A program made the translations under genes and the position numbers. A DNA stretch of 64,000 bases, taken from positions 7,658,501-7,722,500 of the forward strand of contig OX291557.1 of assembly GCA_946406115.1 (NCBI GenBank). Direction: 5' to 3'. How positions within the stretch are numbered: the first letter of the stretch is position 1; each line of letters opens with the position of its first letter. The DNA is from Apoda limacodes. Taxonomy: Eukaryota; Arthropoda; Insecta; Lepidoptera; Limacodidae. The notes under the pieces are model-generated. The model searched no databases and was not told the DNA's origin. It saw only the letters and a list, made by a program, of their open reading frames with translations. Shown piece by piece: positions 46,700-58,800 of the stretch.

Positions 46700-49600
46700 A
46701 AATATCAGAAAAATAATCGATGTACATTCTAGGACTGCATAAGTCCGTAGTACATTCTAAGGTGTGTTTGTGACGTTCGAAACGAGCGTATCTTTAGAGT
46801 AAAGATGTAGACGAGATTGTAGGGTTAATCTTTTGACTGCATCTTTGCTACGAAAATGAAAAAAAAAATTACATTAATCTTCTACGTTTTATTAATTATT
46901 ATTATTTTCTTAAATAAAATGTTAACTACACTTCATTTAGTACTATTTTTACCATGAACATGGTCTTTAATTGTATGTAATTCATGAATCAGTAAGTAAG
47001 ACTTATATATATTATATATATAATCAATATATATTCCACTTCGTGTCTACTCTACACCGCACATATGTTAGGAATGTAACAAAATGAAACAAAGGTATGA
47101 ATAAGTGAGAGGGGACAGTCCGCTTTGAATATTTGAGTACCTACCTACGAGTACCTATCCGCTTGAAGGAATGAACGATGAAATCTAGGAAAACCTTTTT
47201 GGGGTAAAACTGGTTGTACAAAACACTAACTTATATCATCTGGGTCTTGGCTGGGTGGATTCGACCAAATACCTTAAGTCAAAATAATAGTGGTCGGTGT
47301 ATGTACAACAATGCTGATTTAACTCGAATACCGCAAATCGAGGTAGAGGACAGCCGATTAGTACACAATAACTTTTGTTAAAACAATCATTTTGAGCCGC
47401 AGTTCTTAAAAATATTCCCGTTTCAGAACTCCCCCTGAGTTATGACGTTATCAATTTTTTGTACGGCATTTGAATATTTTTTTAAGAAACCTATCGCGTG
47501 GGGTATCAAATTAAAGGGCTTAATGAGCCGGATCCACTGTCTCTGACCACTGGTTATCTAAAAATCCAAAAAGTATAGTTTTGGCTCCTCGAAGTAGTAG
47601 AGGGCTACATAATTTTTTATAAAATATACCTCAAATGAAAGTCAATATCCTCATATCGAGAAACTTCACCTCAAGAAAGCAATTTGAAAATATTTCTATT
47701 TAATATTTTTTATTTTTGATTTTTACGATGTGAGATAGTTTTATTTATAAATGTTGATTTTTTTTAAGATTCTTCAGAACTAACGGTTAAAAGTTAGATT
47801 GGTGACACAAAAGCCTTGCAATATAGAAAAAAAAAACATTGTTTTATAAATGCTAAAAGCTGTTTCTGTCCTGCGTCACCAGCCAAAAAGAATATAATCA
47901 CTACGTTTTTATCACCAGCGCGAATTCTTCCCGTTGATTTTTCAAAATTTTCTTTAACACAAATCTTGTCCTGACAATTACAGAATAAAAAAAATCAGCC
48001 ATATCGGTGATGCTCCGTCAAACGTGTCAAGTCTACTAAACTTATCTAATGTTGCCATCATTATGATCTACATCGCTGATGATTTTATCGATAAATCAAA
48101 ACCCGTTCGCCTCGGAATCTACGAGGCCTGAGCACAGCAGTGGACATATCGCGGGTAATATAATGGAAATAATGATCGTAAAGTTTCACCAATAGAGTTT
48201 ATTAATGTCCCTTTTTTTTCAGAATCCTAAAATTATATTTAACTTTTAAAAACAATTTGTCCTTCAAAACTAAAATATCTAGTAGTGAACCACTCGAAAA
48301 TAATGATGTTCCATCCAGCATCGGTTCCCTGCGTCTCGACCGGAACGATCCTGAGATGAGACGAGCCAGCCAGCAGCGCTACAGAGCCTGCTGGAGCCAT
48401 AATGGGGAGATATTGCTCTGCTCTCAGGACGTGACTGTGGATATTTTCTTTGCCTGTGGGTCGAGCTCTCGAGCTCAGGCATTTGAAAATTGTTTACGGC
48501 TTTATAGCAAAATTACTTTCTAAAGTTAGTGCTTTGCACAACAATATTTCCCAAAACATATATATATATAAAATAACATATCAGTATAAGAAAAACATTA
48601 TGTATATGCATATAAGATTTTTGATAAATTTATGAGGGTTCTGTATCGGGTATCTGTCTGTCTGTCAGCAACACTTTGTAAGTAATGATATTGTAATCGG
48701 TTCGTTCTCTGTACTTACAATTAGGTTATTTAAATATTTTTTGAAGATAAACTTATTGACCGGTCTTAACTACTCTATTATACTAAAAGCTTAAACGACC
48801 ATTACTTATAAGTTTTTTACTTTGTATTTATTTTAGGTTATTGACTTATTCATAACATAAGCCAAAAACTGAACAGAGTTTTAGACTGAGTTCTAATGCT
48901 AATGCCCCTGCAGTAGGTACCTACATCACATACAACGGCTGAGGCAAGGCGAAAAATATATCCATGGATCCACTCACAGATTTGAGCTATTTAGAAAACT
49001 TGAATACATACATTAAACAGTATTTTTTTATACATTTACAATGGATAAAAAAAATCCATTGTATGTTTGACGAACAATAAATAACAATATTTTCTTTAGT
49101 CATACACATGGCAAGATTATAATCTATGCGCCCTTTCGTCCCACATGAAATATGTTCCCGCCGGATCTCGACCCGCTTACGGGACTATCTCTCAAATGGC
49201 GGCCATTTGTTATATGCGTCGTTTCCACCCACAAAACATTCACTTACCTACATTAAGCGCAGAATATAAAATAACTAGCCATTATCCGCGGCTCCGCCTA
49301 CGCTAAATTCGGTTATCGGAGTCGCATTTATCCAGAAATTCCTTGATTTAGTTATAGGTAAAAGGAAGCGTATTTGGAATACTTTTGTTAATTTGGAATA
49401 TCCAGGTTTTACCGAAAGTCATAGCACCATCTAATTCTTGCAGATTAAAAGGTTCACAATTGACTTCACCTATCAATAAGTTAAAAACGAACAATCCGTT
49501 ATACTTAAAAATTGTATATGAAAGGCATAGTGTTTCATATATTCTATACATATATACGTAACTAGCTTCTAACTGGGACTTCATCGGCGTGGACTTTTGA

Positions 49601-49800
49601 AAAAAAACAACAGCTTTGCAGCAAATTTATGTAATTAGCTTAAAAAATTACGACTTCCGTACCATCGCCCAACCTCTATTTAACCATCCTAAAAGATGAA
49701 TTTTGCAAAATCCTTTCTCAGCAGTCGCTTACGCTGTATCAGAAACCGGCTTTGTGCAAAATTCCAAGTCTTTAGATTTCTCATACAAATTTTGATCCCC
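46700..49800. other. Intergenic stretch, repeat debris and one unassigned frame
   Basis: A plus-strand frame at 48257-48523 reads DVPSSIGSLRLDRNDPEMRR onward and has balanced composition with a sharp GC rise from 48300 to 48480, but no family was recognised. A reversed dispersed-repeat end lies at 49275-49330 ('ctagccattatccgcggctc'). The rest is AT-rich. Confidence 0.35.
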
Positions 49801-49820
49801 TATTTCACCCCCTAGGGGGT

Positions 49821-50891
49821 GATTGTCCAAAAAATAAAAACGGTCCATCTTAATTTTGAAATTTAGGTAATAATCATTAAGTTTAAAAAAATTACAGATT
49901 TCCATACAAATTTTTATCCCCTATTTTACCCTCTACTGGATTTCATGATCGGTAAAACATGCCATTCCTAATTTTTAATCTTAAGGCAAAATACCAAGTT
50001 TACTTGGTGTACTCAACAGAGCGAAGCAGTACTTCACGTCGGGGCAAAGGTTGCTACTTTACAAGTCGCAAGTCCGGCCCCATATGGAGTACTGCTGCCA
50101 TCTCTGGGCGGGTGCACCCGGATACCAGCTTGACCCTTTTGACTCGGTTCAACGAATGTCGTGCGTCGGCTTTGAGAATTGTCGACGATCCCAAACTCAC
50201 TTGCGGTATCGGGCCCTTAAGTCTGAGGAGAGACTTTGCCTCCCTGTGTGTGTTCTACCGCTTGTACAATGGATTGTGTTCTGAGGAATTGTTCGAAATG
50301 ATGCCCACGGCTACTTTCTACCATCGCACCGCTCGCCATCGACAGGGAATTCATTCTCACACTTTGGAACCAAAATGGTCGCGTACAGTGCGGTTTCAGA
50401 GAAACTTCCTCCCGCGAACCCTTGGGTTGTGGAATGAGCTCCCTGCCAAGGTTTTCTCTAAGGACTACAGTATGGGGTTCTTCAAAAAAGAAGTTATTAG
50501 ATTTCTGAAGGGTCGGCAACGCGCGAGTGATGCCCCTAGTGTTGCAAGCGTCCATAGGCTACGGTGACCGCTTACCATCAGGCGGACCGTAGGCTTGTTT
50601 GCCACCTTAGTGGTATAAAAAAAAAAAAAAAAAGTGACGGATTTCCATACAAACTTTCAACCCCCATTTCAACCTTTTAGGAGATGAATTTCTCAAAATT
50701 AGTTTAAAGTGCTCGCTCATGTTATAACAGAAACCCCTGTGCAAAATTTCAAGTCTCTAGACAAAACAAAATTCTAATACAATATTTTATCCCCTATTAG
50801 GCCCTTTAGGGGAGAATTTTCCAAAAACGGTAAAACCTTAATTTCCAACTTGAAGGATAAATACCAAGTTTTATGCATTTAACTTCAAAAA
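49821..50891 (+). repeat. Left arm of a large inverted repeat, split by LINE A
   Basis: It is complementary, in reverse order, to 53046-55635. Landmarks include 'aaaacggtccatcttaattt', 'ttccatacaaatttttatcc', 'ggcaaaataccaagttt' and 'ttttccaaaaacggtaaaac'. The LINE A fragment 50002-50633 interrupts it, and the right arm shows the sequence before insertion. The repeat itself contains several similar 'tttccatacaaa...cccc' submodules. Confidence 0.9.
50002..50633 (+). mobile_element. LINE A 3' fragment inserted in the inverted repeat
   Basis: Begins at the codons for LGVLNRAKQYFTSGQ and runs to the poly(A) tail; very similar to 23470-24095. A small change near 50150 shifts the frame, after which ORF reading resumes (IVDDPKLTCGIGPLSLRRDF to VASVHRLR). 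It keeps TAC where LINE A at 23713 has TAA. Compared with the empty site in the other arm, about 15-20 bases were lost at insertion and no target duplication is evident. Confidence 0.92.
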
Positions 50892-51865
50892 TGACGAAAA
50901 TCAGTCTATTTTGTAGCAGTTTTCTATGTTTTAAAGTAAGTTTTCTTCCCTTAGACTAGTCACCCGTCGTAGATAACATAAGCACAGACTGACGCCTAGG
51001 TTCCTAGTTCCGTCGTGTTGTGACGCCCCCGACTAGTACCGCTATAAGGTATGTGATAAAAAATTAGTATACGGATTATACAACATACATATTGCACAGT
51101 AATACTTAGTTATATAATTTTTTAAATACATTTATGTAATAAGATGTTATTTATATAAAAAAAAATCATTATATTCACAATGTGCTTATTCTGCAATGCG
51201 TTCCATTTTCGTCTGAGTATTTACTCGCTGGTTGCCCTGTAAATAAGCGCTGTTATTCCTCACAGCATTATGCTGAGTGGTGACCAAATTGGATATCAAC
51301 ACATTATGCTAGTTTTTACCCTACTGCGCGATGCAAAGGAAAGTAATTTATTTATCAGCCTAGGTACGTATGTATGTATGTTTGTTCCTTTGTGGCGCTC
51401 TACAGATTAAACTCATGGACTGATTTTGACGATTCTTACGTCAATTGAATCGTTTTAATCTTGCGAGTGTCACTAAAGATATGACAGAAATCAAAATTCA
51501 ATATGGTGATAATCAAACGCCATATTAAGAAAAAGAAAAAATTTAAGTCGACGAACTGTGTCAAGTGGGATATCATTGAATTTTTTGGTTTCTTTTGGTT
51601 TCTCTTATTATTTTTCAATATGAATAAATGACCATTTAGAATCTATAACGAGTTAAAGTTGGTAGCAACTATTCTCACTTGAATCTTCATAGTGGCGTAG
51701 CTTGCCTTAGATGGGCCCTGTATCAAAAGTTGTTAAGGGGCCCAAATGAAGGGTAAAGCTTTTTACAAAAAAAAAACGCTTGTATTTAATTTAAATGATT
51801 TTATTATACTTTTTTTAAGTTATTACTTACAATTGATGCCCCTAGGAGTTAAGTTATACCATCAA

Positions 51866-52200
51866 TCAAATCAAATATTCACTTTTCTCGCCTTTTTTTG
51901 CAAACTTATTTATTAAATGATTTGTTGCTGAAGACGATTTTATTTTTGCTAGAGTTTCTGCCTCTTTAGACAATAGTAACAAATTTGATAGCCGTTCCTG
52001 TCCCATAGAAGTCCAAAGATAGTTTTTTATCAGTTTTATTTCGAAAAACTTCCAAAAGCTGTTGCAGTTGTCACCGGAAGGGTCAAAAATAGAAAGCATG
52101 CTGATATTACCTTCAAAAAACTGGATGCAAGGCAATAATAAATCTATTTCTCTCGTCTTCTGATAACTCATCGAAAAGCGCTTCGTTAACTTCCCTCTTT
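51866..52200 (-). pseudogene. hAT transposase C-terminal (dimerisation) fragment
   Basis: Minus-strand reading gives FEIKLIKNYLWTSMGQERLS and NLLLLSKEAETLAKI, ending in NKFAKKGEK. This is the conserved end of hAT-superfamily transposases of the ZMYM1-like group (KLIKNYLRSTMGQERLS.LALLSIE). The catalytic core and the CERSFS block are missing. It sits between the two arms of the large inverted repeat. Confidence 0.85.
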
Positions 52201-52216
52201 TATATTTAAAATCAAA

Positions 52217-52330
52217 CTCAAACTCAAATCAAACTTTATTCAAGTAGGTTCTAAGAACACTTTTGAATCGTCAATACAATGTAAATAATGTTTACATTAA
52301 AAAAAAGGCGGCAAGCACTTTTCAATCGAA
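52217..52330 (-). mobile_element. LINE 3'-end-type repeat
   Basis: 'aatcaaactttattcaagta' and 'acacttttgaatcgtcaata' are the reverse complement of the repeat at 120-250. The tandem 'aaactc' run at its start is the tail. Confidence 0.65.
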
Positions 52331-53572
52331 GCTCTCCTCAATGTTTTTACATTCCTCACGTTCGTCTCTTTTAGTGGAAATTAAATTAAGTTGGTACAAA
52401 GATTTAATTATTATTAATGAATATTTTTTTCCGTATTGCTGATAAAGCGTCATTTCTTGAAGGCCATCTAGTAGGACATACCTTTTTAAGGGTATTTTAT
52501 ATTTTTCAGATCAATTGTTACTTAAAACTGACTAGCGTTTTATACTATTGCTAAAAAGGATATAAGAGTAAAAAGAGAAACTCCTTTTTTGATTTTCCTA
52601 TTTTTTTTTAATAACTAATCTGAACTACATATACAGGAATTCAAATGAATGTGATATTTTTATAAAACTGTTAGCCCAGCAGTTACTCTCAAAATGATGT
52701 AAAATCTTTAACATGCTAAACATTACAAATTGCCTCAGCATTAAACACTACATGGCCATTACTTAGCAAACATAGTCAAAATTCGTGTATGAGAATATTG
52801 ATCATGTATGCTAATGAATATATGTAACATAGTATATGATATTATTTGATAAGATATGATTTTTTTCCCGGGAAGTACGGCCTTAGAATCGGTTCACACC
52901 GAGACGCGACGCAACATCAAGTGGCACCAATATACCTGAAGATGCACCTGGCGACGTTTGCGTTTCTTCACAAAACTATGTCGCCTGACGTCGCGTGAAG
53001 CCACTTTGCATGGGGATGTGCCACGTGGGCGCGCTTATTAATTATTTTTGAAGTTAAATGCATAAAACTTGGTATTTATCCGTCAAGTTGAAAATTAAGA
53101 TTTTACCGTTTTTGGAAAATTCTCCCCTAAAGGGCCTAATAGGGGATATAATATTGTATTAGAATTTTGTTTTGTCTAGAGACTTGAAATTTTGCACAGG
53201 GGTTTCTGTTATAACATACGCGAGCACTTCAAACTAATTTTGAGAAATTCATTCCCTAAAAGGTTGAAATGGAAATGGAAAGTTTGTATGGAAATCCGTC
53301 ACTTTTGAAGTTAAAGGCACAAAACTTGGTATTTTGCCTTAAGATTAAAAATTAGGAATGGCATGTTTTACCGATCATGAAATCCAGTAGAGGGTAAAAT
53401 AGGGTATAAAAATTTGTATGGAAATCTGTAATTTTTTTAAACTTAATGATTATTAACTAAATTTCACTCTATCTTCTAAGCGCAACTCTATCTTCCACTT
53501 TTTCAGACTCACTGGAACATTTCAATATCATACATTTAAATTAAACAGAGTATTCCTGCTCATTACTTCGAT

Positions 53573-54586
53573 ATGCTAGCATCTTTTGATCACAAAAACA
53601 TTCACGCCGTCCTTGTGTCGGAGTCCTGGTTGAAACCTTGTTTACCTTCTACTTCTTTTTGTTTGCCAGGCTTTCAGTTAGTTCGAAATGATCGTAAAGA
53701 AAGAGGTGGTGGCGGTGTAGCTATATACCCTAGGTCTTACTTTCCCTTTTCAATAATAAACATTTCCGATCAACTTTCCTCTAATGCCTCCGAACATATT
53801 TTTATTTAGGTAAAACTTGCGAACACCAAGATTCTTCTTGGAGTTTTCTATAGTCCCAATTTACACATTAATTACTTTTCTTCTTTTGAAAACCTTTTAG
53901 AAAATTTAACACCCCTCTACGATCACACAATTGTTATGGGAGACTTTAACACCTGTTTATTAAAAAACGACAGACGTCCACACCGGCTGAACCGTATTGT
54001 AGAGGGATGCAACCTTCAAATATTGCCCCTTAAAGCTACACATTTCTTTCCTAATTGTACCTTCCCTTTTAGATTAAATCATAGTTTCCTCCAACACAAA
54101 CATGGTCAATGCGCCGCTGACGCCTTTTCTTATCATGACTTGATTTACCTATCCTACATAGTACGTCCTCCTAAAGCTAAATCGAGAATACTTCAGCAAC
54201 GTAATTTTAGCGGAATGGATGTGAAGCGACTATGTGATGACGCCAGTAAATTACATTAGGACGCAGTAATTAAAGCATCTACAGTTGATGAGAAAATTTT
54301 ATTATTTGACAAAGTCATTACTGACCTTTATGACATACATGCTCCAATACGTAAGATTAAAATAAAACATCTTCCAGCACCGTTGCTTACTGAGGAAATA
54401 AAACAGATGATGGTTAAAAGAAATCGCGCTAAAGCTAAATTTAAGACCAACTCTTGTGAAAGCAATCTTTCTAAGTATAAACTCCTAAGAAATCGCTGCA
54501 ATAGAATGTGTAGAGACGCACAACGACGCCATATCCATTTGAAAACGGTGATCCGGCTAAAATCTGGAAATTTCTTAAGTCATTAG
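53573..54586 (+). pseudogene. LINE B2 endonuclease and linker, with stops
   Basis: Reads VLVSESWLKPCLPSTSFCLP, RGGGGVAIY, then a stop at 53807-53809, VMGDFNTCLL (catalytic GDFN), KHGQCAADAFSYHDLIYLSY, a stop at 54257 (TAG for the Trp of the intact copy), and MMVKRNRAKAKFKTN. Several frames are needed, so it is inactive. Confidence 0.85.
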
Positions 54587-54729
54587 GAGTTGGCAAGACA
54601 AATCGTATTCCTCTTTCACATGATACTGATATCAATCTTCTTAATAAACACTTTTCTTCTAATGTTGCTATTGATGGCAACAAAAAATAAATACGCTCAA
54701 CTCACTTTCGTTAAAACCAACTCCTGACT

Positions 54730-55296
54730 TTGACTCTGATACCTAAGATTAATGTACAGGATCTCCCTAAAGTAAGTATAAACGGAACAGTCATTTCATA
54801 TAGCGAGACTGTTCAAAACTTAGGTATCATTATAGACCAGAAACTTTCATGGCAACCACAATTAAAAGAAGTTAGCAGAACAATATTTGCATCAGCTAAA
54901 TCTATTAGCAGATTGCGTAACTTTCTACCCATTTCCACTAAAATTGCACTGGCTAGATCCCTTTTGCTTCCTGTTCTCGATTATGCGGATGCTAGCTATC
55001 TTGACCTTATTGAGGAGCAATTAAATAAGCTTGAGCGTCTCCAGAACCTATGTATTAGATACATATTTGGTCTACGTAAATATGATCACATATCCGAATT
55101 TCGATTAAAACTCAAATGGCTCCCAATTCGCCTTCGCCGGAATACTCATATTCTATTTCTTCTCTACAACGTACTGTTCAATCCGTCTGCCCCGTTATAC
55201 TTGAAAGAACGTTTCAATTTTATAGGGTCTACGCTGTCTCATAAGTACACTGATTATTTATCTATATCAATTAAGATGTATGTAGTTTGTGTATAA
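54730..55296 (+). pseudogene. LINE B2 RT thumb and C-terminal ORF
   Basis: After a deletion junction the frame resumes at PKINVQDLPKVSINGTVISY, as in LINE B residues after the catalytic motif. It runs through FGLRKYDHISEFRLKLKWLP to NFIGS, where a second deletion or divergence brings in non-homologous codons. The YADD box and palm are absent. Confidence 0.88.
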
Positions 55297-56029
55297 GTAT
55301 TAGTTTATCTTTTATTTTATTTATATGTTTGTAGTTTGTATATTAGTATTATTTGATATTTATTAATTTAGGTATTCATTTGTATATATTATTATATTTC
55401 ATATTGTTAGGTTTTGATCCGTAACTAATATTTATTCAGTTAGCACATACTACTCAGATTTTCTATAAAGTGTCCTCTACCCAAAGGTTGTCTGGAAGAG
55501 ATCGCTTATTAGCGATAAGACCGCCAATTTGTCATCTTTTTGCTTATTTTAATATGTGTTCTATGTTTATGCGCAATAAAGTATATTATTATTATTTCAA
55601 AATTAAGATGGACCGTTTTTGTTTTTTGGACAATCGGGTGATTGTCTGGATTTATTTTTCTCTTTTTAGTTTCAATTTATAGTTTTTTTTTTATATTCTT
55701 ATATGTGTATTAGGTACGTGTCCTCATAAATGTTACCAAGGTAATCATGTTGTTAGTGTTGTTGTGTGAGTCAAATAAACTCTATTCTGTTTTCTTACTT
55801 ATTCTTCTGAGTTGGCGATCAGAGATTTAAATGTGAATCAGCCAGCGTTTATGGATTTTTTTAAGGTACGTACGTGTTCAACTCAGTACTACTAATATAG
55901 TTTTATATCATCTGTACCATAGTAACATCTACTAATGATTTTCTATCATAGTGTCGTTTAGCTTTATATGGTTACCATAAAATATTCCGTAAAATGAATC
56001 ATAAATGTATTGGCTTTAATTTTGAATCC

Positions 56030-56400
56030 ATATAAATATTATAAATGCGAAAGTAACTCTGTCTGTCTGTTACCTCTTTACGTTGAAACCGCTGTACCGA
56101 TTAAGAAAAAAATTGGCAAAGAGATTAACTCAAAACTCAAACTCATTTTTTTATTCAAATTAGGTTTTTACAAACACTTTTGTATCGTCAAAGATATTAA
56201 ATACTATTTTATTTTTCAAGAAACTCGATAGTTACTCTTTTATAAGAAAAATCATTGGGTTAACAACATAACTAGTACCGATAGAAAAAAAAACACAAAT
56301 ACAATCATCAATGTTTTAAATAAAAATTAAAAACTGTTTCTTTAAGATAGTTTGAGTCCCGGGAAAGGACATAGGCTACTTGAAAACGTAAGTGGCAGTC
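56030..56400 (+). repeat. 'gagtcccggg' repeat split by a LINE-tail insertion
   Basis: The left part (56030-56124, 'tataaatattataaatgcga' to 'accgattaag') and right part (56345-56400, 'gatagtttgagtcccgggaa') form one dispersed repeat. Between them lies the minus-strand LINE-end repeat (56125-56215 and flank). This is another nested insertion. Confidence 0.65.
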
Positions 56401-56426
56401 AGTTTTTTAGGGTTCCGGACTGTAAA

Positions 56427-56441
56427 CCCCCCCCCCCCCCC
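56427..56441 (+). repeat. Poly(C) run
   Basis: Fifteen C in a row, at the boundary where the window changes from dispersed repeats to satellite-like DNA. Confidence 0.95.
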
Positions 56442-56499
56442 TTTAAAAAAATAAAATAACGTTTATTATTTTATTTACATCTGAACTCAAAGTGGAGCA

Positions 56500-57000
56500 T
56501 AGTAGCGTAATCTTCCTTGTGGAAGTGTAGTGGCGTGATGGTCTAGTTCCCCCGTCATGACCGATAATATTATATTTTATTTATGATCAGTTGATACTTC
56601 AGTTGATAATGGTATTATTAAAACCGTTAATATTATTCTTTGGCTGTGATCGTCTAATGGCGTAATCGTCGATTTGGACCCCTCGTAGTGACCGATAATA
56701 ATTCAAGATCTTAAGAGGTATGGATTCAGTCAGCCCCGATATGAAGGAATAAAATCAAAACCCTAATCTTACTTTATGCCTACATTAAAGACATTGGTTA
56801 ATAACTAATCCTTAACCGCTGAATTCCTACGTCCTAATTAGCATTAGACCGGAATTTAAATTTCTAAAATTGAGTTCCTATTTAAATATATATGTGGTTT
56901 GTTATCCTAACGTAGACCCGTGGTTGGAGTACCTAAGACTGAGCCGCCCTATTCACTAGTCTAGCTACCTCATTACTACTCCGAACCTACCTCGTAATAT
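56500..57000 (+). repeat. Degenerate repeats before the satellite array
   Basis: 'tggcgtgatggtctagttcc' with 'gtcatgaccgataatatt' (56530-56570) and 'tggcgtaatcgtcgattt' with 'gtagtgaccgataataatt' (56657-56703) are diverged copies about 130 bp apart. No gene. Confidence 0.5.
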
Positions 57001-58800
57001 CGCGGTGACCCCTTGAACATGATAAGTCATAAAGTTATAACTTCATGATAATATATGAAATCTCACTATAAAGATGAAACCCCAAGACCGCGTACCCAAC
57101 TATCCCTTTAAGTACCGTGGTAGTCTTATAAGAATCCATGAGGAGACCCTAAGAAGACGGATCGACGAGCTCAATACCTAAATGACCTGCCCATAAATCC
57201 TCTTGTAGTCCCTCAGGCAAAGTCATATATTCCCGGTAATATGTGAGAAGTCGCCTCATGAATGGACAACCATATGCTGAAATGTTCTACTAATTAACCT
57301 ACTAACTTCCCCTTAATTAAAGTTGTAACCTTATAGTAATGTATGAAAATCTCCTTAAGGAAGAACTCTTTAAAAGTAAATAATCTATCAATAAAACCAC
57401 TAGCTTCCCCTTAAGTAAAATTGTAACCTCATAGTAATGTATGAAGATCACCCTAGGAAGAACCCTTAGAAATGTAAATAATCTACCAACAACCTCACTG
57501 GCTTCCCCTTAATTAAAGTTGTAACCTTATAGTAATGTATCAGAATCGCCTTAAGGAAGAACACTTAGAAAGTAAATAATCTATCAATAAACCCACTAGC
57601 TTCCCCTTAAGTTAAGTCGTAATCTTATAGTAATGTATGAGAATCGCCTTAAAGAAGAACTCTTAAAAGGTAAATAATCTATCAATAAACCCACTAGCTT
57701 CCACTTAACTAAAGTCGTAATCTTATAGTAATGTATGAGAATCGCCTTAAAGAAGAACTCTTAAAAGGTAAATAATCTATCAATAAACCCACTAGCTTCC
57801 CCTTAAGTGTAATAGTGGAGATAAAATAGTACATAGGAAACCACTATAGACACAAACAGACACAACGAGTACATGAATAAATCATTGACAGGCTCATGAA
57901 CGATCCATTAAATGAAATTATGGAATTAGAGTGGTACCTGAGAAATTACTTTAAGGACAAACTGACAGATTAAATATATAAAGGACCCACAGCTATCTTG
58001 CTAACTACCCCTTACGTAAACCTATAACATCGCTATAACAGTACTGGGGAATTCGCATACAGACGGACCGACGAGTTTAGTATATACCTAATTAATCAAC
58101 TAACAACTCCTTTGGTGAATTTAAAATCTACATAAATGATCTATCATTAAAAGCCCTAGCTTACCCTTAAGTGAAATGATGTATGTAAAAGAGTATATAG
58201 AAACCCATTATAAATACTAACAGGCGTACTAAGCACATAATCAAATCATTGACTTACTCATTGACGACCCCTTAAATGATATTATAAAAATTAGAATAGT
58301 ATCTAAGACATTACCTCAGGGAGGGACAGACGACCCAAGTTTAAACAGTATTCCACCAATAGACTCATTAACAACCCCTTGAAAGGGATTATAAACTTAC
58401 AATGGCCTAAGGGGAATCAATTTATGGCAACCCGACAGGCTAAGTATAAAGTTGGTCCCTGAATAAACTCTATAACTATCTCTTAAGTGAGGTCAAAATC
58501 TTATAAAAATACAAGGGTGTAGTCACCGTAAGGACAAAATAACAGAAAGATAATTCACAAATGTACTCGCTGGCTACCCCTTAAGTAAATTATAAAATTA
58601 TCATAATAGTACTCGAAAGTCCATCCACAGACGGGCCGACGGATTTAGTATCTACATAACTAATCCACTTGATAGTTCGCTAGTGACCCCTTAAGTGAAA
58701 TTATAACGGTATATGAGGAGCCGCCCCAAAGACGGACAGACCATCTAAGTATATAGGGGGCCTGCCACTACACGTACTAGCTATCCCTTAACTGACTTTA
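57000..58800 (+). repeat. Degenerate satellite array, unit about 100 bp
   Basis: Recurrent pattern: 'ccccttaa(g/a)t' with 'aaa.t.ataa', 'atagtaatgtatga', 'a.ac.gac.ga' and 'taaat.aatc.a.c'. Outside the 98-bp core the units are strongly diverged in sequence and length but keep the order. No coding frame. Confidence 0.75.
57306..57810 (+). repeat. Homogenised 98-bp tandem repeat core, five copies
   Basis: 'cttccccttaa' begins units at 57306, 57404, 57502, 57600, 57698 and 57796, an exact 98-bp spacing. The units share 'gtaa.ctTATAGTAATGTAT' and 'AAGTAAATAATCTATCAATA'-type blocks. Copies at 57600 and 57698 are almost identical. The array grades into diverged units on both sides. Confidence 0.92.

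Larger units (their letters stand above)
53467..55593 (+). mobile_element. LINE B second copy, internally deleted
   Basis: ATTTCA before (53461-53466) and after (55594-55599) is a candidate target duplication, supported by the uninterrupted left arm. Coding parts are an endonuclease (53573 on), a linker, and RT thumb with C-terminus. About 0.88 kb of RT fingers and palm is missing at about 54730. The 3' UTR ends 'gcgcaataaagtatattatt'. Unlike LINE B at 30151 it keeps much of the endonuclease. Confidence 0.9.
53046..55635 (-). repeat. Right arm of the large inverted repeat, split by LINE B
   Basis: Reverse complement of 49821-50891. The pieces 53046-53466 and 55594-55635 are contiguous in the left arm, with LINE B2 (53467-55593) between them. 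It preserves the site where LINE A inserted in the left arm ('caaaacttggtattttgcct'). It ends at 'ggacaatcgggtgattgtct', a short palindrome at 55628-55647. Confidence 0.9.
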
